NCBI GenBank assembly: GCA_964247295.1
Contig: CAXTTV010000122.1
Coordinates: 1 to 15,244 of the forward strand
Direction: 5' to 3'
DNA length: 15,244 bases
From: CAXTTV01 sp964247295
Lineage (GTDB): Bacteria; Chloroflexota; Ktedonobacteria; Ktedonobacterales; Ktedonobacteraceae
Shown here: positions 6,996-13,401 of the stretch, piece after piece
How the letters are laid out: every line of letters begins with the position of its first letter
Position numbering within the stretch: position 1 is the stretch's first letter
Notes under the pieces: model-generated
What the model was told of the DNA's origin: nothing
Seen by the model: the letters and a program-made list of their open reading frames with translations, nothing else
Databases searched by the model: none
Made by a program: the position numbers and the translations under genes

Positions 6996-9455
6996 TTAGA
7001 GCGAACCATCTCTGTCGTTGCTGATAAGTTTCCAGCCTGCCGAATTTATAAGAATATGTATAGTGCCATTTGACGCGGTACGCAGAACCTGGATGGACTG
7101 GTCTGTTTCAAAATAGGTCAAAGCATTACTAGTATCTTGTTGTAGTTTTGGGTCGATTATTTTACTTTTATGTGGGACAGCCGGAGTTACCAGCAAAAGC
7201 GAAGGATGTACCATCTGTAATAGATTACGTAGAGACTGAGGAAAAGTTTTATTAGGATGATCAACGTACTGAATAATACTACTTTGTACTATTTCTGACG
7301 AAGTTTGAGTTAAAAGGGTCTGCATCGCGGTGGTGCTATATGCCGCTTCTCCCAATAACATCAGGTCAGTGGAAACGGTATGTAGGCGGAGGATCAGGGC
7401 GTTATCCTCCGCCTCCTGGCTGCTTTTGTGAAGCTGGCCTTTTGGTGAGAGTACCTGGAATTGCATATAGCGGCCAATCTGCCAGTTCATCCCCTGACTG
7501 ACTTTAAGATAGGGAATGCCTGATTGGGCAAGCTGATGACGCCACAAGGTATAGTTTTGGGAGGGATGGAGCATCCCCATGTCAACCGCAGCCCCGACCC
7601 TATAACGGCTAACAATATCGATTAAACCGTTCAGCTCCTCCTGACCTGGCGCAGTCAGGATCACCAGATCCAGATTGTGTTGCCAGGGGGGGAACTGAGT
7701 ATTTAGGGCTTCAGCCAGAGAGGCAGGATCATTCCCTCCGTCTATCAGAACCGTTTTTTTGTCTGGTGTACGAATCAAGATCGCCTCACCCTGAGGAGGT
7801 TTCCCGACCGCGCCCACCCGTAAAAACGAGATTGTTACCTGCTCTGGCCCATGGTCCAGGGCCGCGAAAACTCCTGTTGATAGGATTGCCAGACCCGAGG
7901 CCCCAACCTGTGCCAGTCTCCAGACCCGGCGTAAGATCAGGGATTGGTCGTGCTGTTTCTGAGCATCCTTCTTCGGCCAGCGCCAGAGAAGCCAGAAGGT
8001 GCAAAGGCCCAATACTCCATAATAGCTCCAGGCTAAAGGTGCGCTAAAGGTATCGAGTTCGATATATGCGCCCGGCAGCTTCGCACAGATCTGAACAATT
8101 TTAAGTATATACCAGAGGACGGGCCAGGCCATCCAACCACAGAGAATTCCTGGGTTTTGATGGATCAGGCCGGCGAGGCAGACGCAGATCCCTTGAAGGA
8201 TACAGATACCTAGCAAAGGGACCGTCAATAGATTGGCTATGGGCGCGATAAAAGAAAGCTGATGGAAGCTAATCATAAATATCGGTAGGGTCGCTATCTG
8301 GGCCGCCATAGTCACAGCGATAATCTCCGATAGATGATTTCCCAAGGGCCAACGAGTCAGAGGGTGTAATAGGCGTTGCATTGTTGGTGTCAGCAGAACA
8401 ATTCCCAGCGTCCCAATCTGAGAACGCTGGAAGCCAGCATCCCAGAGGACAAAAGGCTCTTGCAGGCTGATCAAGATTGCTGAGGCCCCCAGGGCGGTAT
8501 AGATAGAATATTGGCGGTTCAGACGGGGGGCCAGGACCAGGAGTATTCCCATAATGCCCGCGCGGAGAGCCGCCGGTCCGGCTCCGCTCACAACCGTATA
8601 GACCGCGATACTTAGAACGATCAATCCCGTCTGCAATAGCTGTCGTCTGGTCCGTTGCTGAAGTTGTCCTGGTAGATACCGGTGTTGTGGAACCTGGCCG
8701 GGCAGATGGTTCGTAACGGTACCAACCAGGCCTGATAATATTGTGACTTTAAATCCTGATGGCACAATAAGGTGTGCTGTCCCAGTGACATTAAAGGCCG
8801 GGGAGAACGGCGCGAGGGCCGGTGTGCGCAAGCCCAGCAGTATCGCGATCATCAGGGCTGCCTCGGGCTGTGGTAGATCCTGCGTGATGGTCGTCGCCAG
8901 TAGAATACGCAGATGATAGAGTGTTCCAAGCACAGGATTTCCGCCGTGGGCTTGAACCTGGATGCGAGGAAAAGCCATGCTCGCCTGAATCGTCATCTGG
9001 CTATCAGGCTGGGGAGCTTGAAGCTTCCCGCTGATCTGCACACTATCTCCATAGTTAGGAGCATAAGGATCTTCAAACAGCAGACCGCGAGTTTGCACCT
9101 CAATCTCCCCATGAGCGGAAAGCCATCTGCGGCCATTGTTCAGACTGATCTCTGAGACCTCAATGATTAACCGACGCGCCTGACCCTGAACCTTCGGTTC
9201 CTCGCTGACCGTCCCGTGAAGCTGAATTTTTAATGGATTTCGGGGATTTACCAGACGGGCGAGTGCCTGAGGGTCCTCATATGGTGAGGCAGATCGGGCT
9301 CGCCAGCCCCCCAACAGCAGACAGAGCAATAGCAAGAACCATAGTCGCTGCTGAGATTTCCAATATCCCACTAGCAGAATACTAATCAAGATACAAAATG
9401 CTATGAGCATAGGTGAGGGCAGGCCTATTACATTTTCCAGCAGGATACCTGCCAT
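6996..9455 (-). CDS. comEC: ComEC/Rec2-family DNA-uptake channel with diverged metallo-beta-lactamase domain
   Basis: ComEC forms the inner-membrane channel that brings single-stranded DNA into the cell in natural transformation. The 819 residues show N-terminal helices and a DUF4131 region (about 1-170, including a soluble beta-rich part). The competence domain follows (about 190-495) with family landmarks TGTAHLIVPSG (224-234), ALRAGIM (296-302) and a GFQRS motif near 341-345. A C-terminal beta-lactamase-like domain covers about 538-810. In that domain the HxHxDH metal motif is replaced by LTAPGQEELNGL (600-611), so no metal site is expected. ATG 9455 has no obvious ribosome binding site, while the frame stays open upstream through the whole gap to comEA and encodes plausible ComEC N-terminal residues; the true start may be a rare codon such as CTG 9509. 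Second gene of the comEA operon. Confidence 0.92.
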   Translation of the reverse strand: MAGILLENVIGLPSPMLIAFCILISILLVGYWKSQQRLWFLLLLCLLLGGWRARSASPYEDPQALARLVNPRNPLKIQLHGTVSEEPKVQGQARRLIIEVSEISLNNGRRWLSAHGEIEVQTRGLLFEDPYAPNYGDSVQISGKLQAPQPDSQMTIQASMAFPRIQVQAHGGNPVLGTLYHLRILLATTITQDLPQPEAALMIAILLGLRTPALAPFSPAFNVTGTAHLIVPSGFKVTILSGLVGTVTNHLPGQVPQHRYLPGQLQQRTRRQLLQTGLIVLSIAVYTVVSGAGPAALRAGIMGILLVLAPRLNRQYSIYTALGASAILISLQEPFVLWDAGFQRSQIGTLGIVLLTPTMQRLLHPLTRWPLGNHLSEIIAVTMAAQIATLPIFMISFHQLSFIAPIANLLTVPLLGICILQGICVCLAGLIHQNPGILCGWMAWPVLWYILKIVQICAKLPGAYIELDTFSAPLAWSYYGVLGLCTFWLLWRWPKKDAQKQHDQSLILRRVWRLAQVGASGLAILSTGVFAALDHGPEQVTISFLRVGAVGKPPQGEAILIRTPDKKTVLIDGGNDPASLAEALNTQFPPWQHNLDLVILTAPGQEELNGLIDIVSRYRVGAAVDMGMLHPSQNYTLWRHQLAQSGIPYLKVSQGMNWQIGRYMQFQVLSPKGQLHKSSQEAEDNALILRLHTVSTDLMLLGEAAYSTTAMQTLLTQTSSEIVQSSIIQYVDHPNKTFPQSLRNLLQMVHPSLLLVTPAVPHKSKIIDPKLQQDTSNALTYFETDQSIQVLRTASNGTIHILINSAGWKLISNDRDGSL

Positions 9456-9538
9456 CCAGCAGATAGCTATAGAGACCAGGGGTTGTTGGGAGATCAGCGA
9501 GTAAACCAGTCTGATCCTGTCGTCTATTGTGAAGGCTG

Positions 9539-10264
9539 CTATATCGTCACCTGATTTTTTATCTTATTGTAGGTTGTCTGGCTGATCACCAGTAGAAGTT
9601 GATCGGGGCTATTATAGCGACCGTGGGCGGTGCGGTAATCCACAATTTTTTTCGCCATTGTTGCGCTTAGATGAAGTTGGAGCACCAGATCATCCTGAGT
9701 CGCGCTATTAATATTTACGACCGGAGCGCTTTGTCCATTGGGACCGGACACGCCTCCGATCTGGGCTGGTGGGGTCTCACCATTGATCGTTACGTACACC
9801 TCCTGCCCATCGTTCAGCCGGGCCGCGAGATTAAGGAAAGCCAGATTTGCTTCATCTTTTGTCCCGCCAGCCGCCTTAAGCAGATCGTAGACGCGTGCAT
9901 TTGTGGGCAGACTATAGACACCGGGATGATTTACCGCCCCGACCACATACACCTGAATATGTCCGGCTCCGGTATCCATTGAAGTGGTATGGGAGCGCGT
10001 TGGAGTTGCAGAGATTATCGTTGAAAGGGAGCTGGCCGCAGGCAGAGAGTCTGTCCGGGGAGTATTAGAGTCCTGCCAGAGAAAGATCAAAGCCGCGATA
10101 ATCCCACCCAGAGCCAGGAGCGCGATCGGCAACTGTTTCTGGCGAAGAGAGCGAGGCTTTCGGGCAATCGGCTCAGTAACTGGAAGCTGTTGCGTATCTT
10201 GATCCCAGACTGGGCCGGGCGAATTTTTGATGTTCGGGGTATGGGAATGCAGATTGGAGTGCAT
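9539..10264 (-). CDS. comEA: ComEA-family competence DNA receptor (SLBB + helix-hairpin-helix)
   Basis: ComEA binds incoming double-stranded DNA outside the membrane and hands it to ComEC. The 241-residue protein has a cytoplasmic N-terminus, one membrane anchor (about 45-63), a Ser/Thr-rich linker, an SLBB domain (about 102-160, starting HIQVYVVGAV and including PGVY) and a C-terminal helix-hairpin-helix region (about 182-241, starting VVNINSAT). Both hairpins lack the Gly-Ile-Gly turn: the first reads LHLSA (197-201), the second ISQ (227-229), although the surrounding helices match the family (KIVDYR, GRY, DQLL). GGGAGG lies about 9 nt before ATG 10264. It is the first gene of the operon with comEC. 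Length is usual for the Gram-positive type. Confidence 0.92.
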   Translation of the reverse strand: MHSNLHSHTPNIKNSPGPVWDQDTQQLPVTEPIARKPRSLRQKQLPIALLALGGIIAALIFLWQDSNTPRTDSLPAASSLSTIISATPTRSHTTSMDTGAGHIQVYVVGAVNHPGVYSLPTNARVYDLLKAAGGTKDEANLAFLNLAARLNDGQEVYVTINGETPPAQIGGVSGPNGQSAPVVNINSATQDDLVLQLHLSATMAKKIVDYRTAHGRYNSPDQLLLVISQTTYNKIKNQVTI

Positions 10265-10305
10265 CTAGATCGTCCTCCCTTCAAACACAGCCACGATATA
10301 GGAGG

Positions 10306-10335
10306 AGCTTAACAGGTAATAGAGGTAATTGTCAA
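10306..10335 (-). promoter_or_regulatory. Candidate promoter of the comEA-comEC operon with a direct repeat in the spacer
   Basis: Reading the minus strand: -35 TTGACA (complement of 10330-10335), an 18 bp spacer, and a weak -10 TAAGCT (complement of 10306-10311). The spacer contains ATTACCT twice (complements of 10323-10329 and 10314-10320), 9 bp apart. The -35 is consensus; the -10 is poor, as in activator-dependent promoters. Confidence 0.45.
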
Positions 10336-10425
10336 TACAAAAGCCTGAAGTTGAACAGATTGTAATCAATGTAGATCATTAGGTGACAAAGTTGTTAGAA
10401 ACCTGAAAATAGAGCTTGAGATCAC

Positions 10426-10454
10426 TTGATAATCGGAAGGGGATATGTTAGAAT
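10426..10454 (+). promoter_or_regulatory. Promoter of the tRNA-Arg gene
   Basis: TTGATA (10426-10431), a 17 bp spacer and TAGAAT (10449-10454), with a TG one base ahead of the -10 (10447-10448). The predicted start is about 5-6 bases before the tRNA 5' end, so the 5' leader is very short. Confidence 0.75.
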
Positions 10455-10465
10455 AGCCTGCGTAC

Positions 10466-10537
10466 GTTCCCGTAGCTCAGTGGATAGAGCATCGGCCTCC
10501 GAAGCCGTGTGCGCTGGTTCGATTCCAGTCGGGGACA
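10466..10537 (+). tRNA. tRNA-Arg (anticodon CCG)
   Basis: The 72-base cloverleaf has a 7 bp acceptor stem (GTTCCCG with CGGGGAC, one G-T wobble), discriminator A at 10537, a D stem GCTC/GAGC with GG and A20 in the loop, and a T arm GCTGG-TTCGATT-CCAGT. The anticodon loop is CTCCGAA, giving anticodon CCG, which reads CGG arginine codons. A20 is a known ArgRS identity element. Position 27-43 is a T-T mismatch and the variable loop has only 4 bases, both mild oddities. CCA is not encoded and must be added after transcription. It stands alone with its own promoter. Confidence 0.93.
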
Positions 10538-10603
10538 TTTTTCATGACCTTTTCTCCTGTTTATCAGCAGATATATTTCGTGGTAGTGGAGTAATGAAAT
10601 ACA

Positions 10604-11596
10604 TTAGCTGCGCTCTTTATTGGCAACCTTGATAAGTTCCTCTTCCAGTTCTCGCCAGACCTGTTCCTCCGCTTGAAGACTGCTCACCGGCTGGCCCTCG
10701 CGGTTAGCTTTCCAGATGGTATCGCTGACTCGTTTGCGAAAGTCGGCAAAGTGGACTTTCTGGACGCTTTGCGCTGGCATAATCCTTAGTTCTAACTGAT
10801 TGGTTTCATAGAATTCTTCCGGTTCAAAAGCTAGAGCCAGCAGATTAGCATAGTTTTCGATCAGATTAAGGCGCGTCTGCTGAAGAAAGTTATTTTTGCG
10901 GGTGCTGGAGACCAGGAGACAACCGGCAATTCGATTAGCAAAAGTGATAGGATAGGTAGCCGAGCTTACCTCATATTCCACTTTTTGTGCAGGCAGCATA
11001 CCACGGTCTTCATAGACGTTTTGGATAATAGATGGCCTGGAAGAGCTAGCGGCATAGCCTGCCAGGGACTCAGCCCCTAGAAACATAGCTTTATGTTCCA
11101 GATCCCCTTTCCATGGGGGCGTGCCGACTCCCATACTTTCTCGTAACGAGCGGATTTTCTGGTCTTCGGCTGGCGGCATACAGCGCACAACCACAATTGC
11201 CATTCCTAAGCGGTCGGGATCAAGCTGTTCAAGAGCCTGTTGCAGAATAAGTTTACTGATACTCCAGAACCGCTGCGACTCAGTTGTAATTGCTCGCATA
11301 CTAAAGACGCGTAGATAGAAAGGGGTGGGAATGTCTTTCGGTACGTTTTCTAGCTCTCCGACCCCCTCAAGATCGCCAAAGGCCCCCCCGCTTGAAGACA
11401 GGAGCCGTTCTTTCTGTTCAGGAGTTAGAAGGCTGAACAGGCGGCGCAAGTTTTGAGGGCGCGGATCTGACTGGCCACTAATCCAGCGTGTCAGCGTGAT
11501 AGGTCTGATCCCTAACTCTTTAGCAATTCGTATCCTCTCATGCTGGTCACCAACAACCTCGGATAGCACCTCGCGCCAGTTCTGTAGTTCTTGCAC
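10604..11596 (-). CDS. Helix-turn-helix (XRE-like) regulator with GAF domain
   Basis: The 330-residue protein has an N-terminal helix-turn-helix (about 18-57; RIRIAKELGIRPITLTRWISG), a linker, and a GAF-like sensor domain (about 105-258) ending in hydrophobic helices. A charged tail follows. HTH-plus-GAF proteins of this layout are numerous in Ktedonobacteria; they are presumed cytoplasmic, ligand-responsive transcription factors. The start is GTG 11596: a TAA six codons upstream and the lack of any other start codon in between leave no longer option. Its Shine-Dalgarno-like AAGGA directly abuts the GTG, an unusually short spacing, so initiation may be weak or the start may be later (GTG codon 10 at 11569). 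It is transcribed divergently from the recQ remnant and has a near-consensus promoter. Its ligand and targets are unknown. Confidence 0.85.
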   Translation of the reverse strand: MQELQNWREVLSEVVGDQHERIRIAKELGIRPITLTRWISGQSDPRPQNLRRLFSLLTPEQKERLLSSSGGAFGDLEGVGELENVPKDIPTPFYLRVFSMRAITTESQRFWSISKLILQQALEQLDPDRLGMAIVVVRCMPPAEDQKIRSLRESMGVGTPPWKGDLEHKAMFLGAESLAGYAASSSRPSIIQNVYEDRGMLPAQKVEYEVSSATYPITFANRIAGCLLVSSTRKNNFLQQTRLNLIENYANLLALAFEPEEFYETNQLELRIMPAQSVQKVHFADFRKRVSDTIWKANREGQPVSSLQAEEQVWRELEEELIKVANKERS

Positions 11597-11962
11597 TCCT
11601 TCAACCCTGCCTTAAATTAATTCGCTTTACTTCACATTTTGCATCTCATCATACCAGCTAACGATCTGTGCGTCAACTCTTTTTAGAAAGAAGTTTCTTG
11701 TGATAAAGTAGTTTATCCGCAAAATATCGCCTCTTCATGTACAATAATCATGACTTTTATTGAGAGCATCTCTTCTAATCAGAAGTATAAATACTGATAC
11801 GCTCTTACACGAAAAATGTAACCTTTGTTATGTCAGTCTGGTGTCTGTCTCTTTTTATTTTTGTGCTCCGTATCTATAAAAGCAAAGTTGAGTTAACCTG
11901 GCTCTTATTATACTTTGTAGAGAGGTCAGGTTTTCTAATCACGTAGAAGACAGAGGCGTACG
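11597..11962. other. Divergent intergenic region between the HTH-GAF regulator and the recQ remnant
   Basis: The left part holds the minus-strand promoter. In the middle two nested inverted repeats occur: CTTCT-AATC-AGAAG (11772-11785) and ATCA-GAA-GTAT-AA-ATAC-TGAT (11778-11798), possible operator sites. On the right a rightward -10 TATACT (11909-11914) has only a poor -35 (TTGAGT at 11888-11893, 15 bp spacer). No RNA gene or small reading frame with a good ribosome binding site was seen. Confidence 0.5.
11648..11676 (-). promoter_or_regulatory. Sigma70-like promoter of the HTH-GAF regulator
   Basis: On the minus strand TTGACG (complement of 11671-11676), a 17 bp spacer and TATGAT (complement of 11648-11653). 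The start would lie near 11641, leaving a leader of about 45 nt. Confidence 0.75.
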
Positions 11963-12358
11963 ATGTACAGTAGGAAAACTAATAGTCGAAAGTTACAAAG
12001 AATCGTCCAGGAGCAATTTGGCTTTGAGGATCTTCGACCGGGTCAGAAGGAAGCTATTCGTTCAGTGATCGCTGGTCGCGATACCCTGGCTGTTCTGCCC
12101 ACGGGCTCCGGTAAATCTATGATCTATCAGCTAAGCTCGCTTGTTCTCTCTGGGCCAACGATTATTGTGTCTCCTTTGATTGCTCTACAGCGGGACCAGG
12201 TGGAGTCTCTGGAAAAGCTACATATTGGTGAGGCGGCTCAGGTGAACTCCACAATGAAAGAGGATCAGCGGGAGGCTGTATTTGAAGAGTTTGTTGAGCA
12301 GGAGTTAGAATTTCTGTTTCTGGCCCCTGAACAGCTTAAAAGTGAAGAGGTGCTTTAA
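11963..12358 (+). pseudogene. recQ: recQ-family DNA helicase remnant, 5' piece (RecA1 lobe)
   Basis: These 131 residues are a clear RecQ N-terminus: the Q-like motif 0 FGFEDLRPGQKEAI (19-32), Walker A LPTGSGKS (45-52), motif Ia VSPLIALQRDQV (69-80) and LAPEQL (120-125). The frame then runs into TAA at 12356. Removing one T from the TTT at 12354-12356 changes VL-stop into V-L-K-K-L-R and joins the next piece without a gap, so a single-base insertion ended this frame. ATG 11963 has GAGG 7 nt upstream. If translated, the product would have a Walker A but no DEAH box, and so no ATPase activity. Confidence 0.85.
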
Positions 12359-13112
12359 GAAGCTGCGCTCCGCTCGCTCCTCACTCTTTGTGGTAGATGA
12401 GGCTCACTGCATTTTCTATCGTCCTGAGGATCTGGGAATTCGGCGTTTTCTAGCGGGCGTGGGCAAGATCGACGCCGATCAGGTAGAGCAGGTCGCGCGG
12501 ATTATTCAAAAAAGTAAAGATCCCCTGATGTTACAGGATTTAAGCGAATGTACGCATCTCTCGCGTTCTAAACTTGTAGAGGCTCTGCGCCGATTGGAAG
12601 ATGTCAATGTAGTTGAGATCTTGCCAGATGGTGAGATTACTCATGGCGAGCGTTTTTTACCATTGGAAGAGATTACTACTGAGGTAATGGTGGCGCATAA
12701 ATCCCGTCGTGAGTTTGAGCGTTCCCGTCTGGAGATGATCAGCAATTACGCCGAGGTGCGGGATTGTCGTCGCGAGTTTATTGTGAATTATTTTGGGCAG
12801 GAGACCGATGATCCCTGCCATTTCTGTGACAACTGTGATGATGGAATTACTGTTTTTGAAGATGAGGAGCATGTGCCATTCCCAATTAATACGTGTGTTC
12901 AGCATCAGAGTTGGGGATCGGGTCTGGTGTTGCGTTATGAAGGATCTAAAATAGTTGTTCTGTTTGATCAGGTGGGGTACAAGACTCTGGATATAGAGAT
13001 TATTCTAGAGCGCCATCTTCTGCAAAGATCTCCTAAAGGCCCAGGCTCTATCAATAGCTTTTCGCTTTCTATAGAGGCAGTACAGGCTGCCTTTTGTATA
13101 TCGCGAGAGTAA
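12342..13112 (+). pseudogene. recQ: recQ-family DNA helicase remnant, 3' piece (DEAH box fused to RQC region)
   Basis: Coding similarity resumes at about 12354 in this frame; the GTG at 12342 is just the first possible start and need not be used. It opens with motif II VVDEAHC (17-23), then jumps at I24/F25 (about 12411-12417) to YRPEDLGIRRFLA, which in RecQ proteins lies after the second helicase lobe. Motifs III-VI, roughly 230 residues, are missing. After the junction come a winged-helix-like segment (about 62-98), the RQC zinc cysteines C142, C159, C162 and C165, and a C-terminal domain with VQHQSWGSGLVL (186-197), like the DUF3553 modules of some helicases. With the upstream frameshift this makes a doubly broken recQ. 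Whether the intact RQC/DUF3553 part is still made as a DNA-binding protein is open. Confidence 0.83.
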
Positions 13113-13401
13113 TAGTGGTACATACTATCTATTACTCTGTTGAATAGAGCAAATCGGGTGCATTTGTAGACATATTGAAGCAGTTTGCGATACACCGTAA
13201 CAAACTCTCCTGATTTATGTGAGGTTTAGTTTTTTTCAGGCGTATTTATATATATCTGCTACTGATATTGCACGTACTGTCAATAGGTAGGAGTAAATAA
13301 ATTGTCATCTGACAGCTTCATTATGCCGTTGGCATTGTTGTAGTATCAGCTGGCGCGGCTGCTATTCCTCTATCTCTCGTATTTGTATCGAGGAGGACAC
13401 G
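13113..13401. other. Upstream region of the peptide-binding lipoprotein gene
   Basis: AT-rich leader with no convincing -35/-10 pair. Two compact inverted repeats stand out: TGTCA-TC-TGACA (13303-13314) and ATGCC-GTT-GGCAT (13323-13335), spaced like possible operator half-sites about 90 bp upstream of the start. GGAGG sits 5 nt before ATG 13402, a strong ribosome binding site. Confidence 0.4.

Noticed and set aside
6959..7009. Longer N-terminus for the zinc-ribbon protein starting at ATG 7009
   Set aside because: It would overlap comEC, lacks a clear ribosome binding site, and adds a basic stretch before the zinc ribbon; ATG 6958 has AAAGGTG at good spacing.
12340..12362. Programmed ribosomal frameshift joining the two recQ pieces
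   Set aside because: The site has no classic slippery heptamer with a downstream structure that I can see, and restoring the frame would still give a helicase without motifs III-VI.
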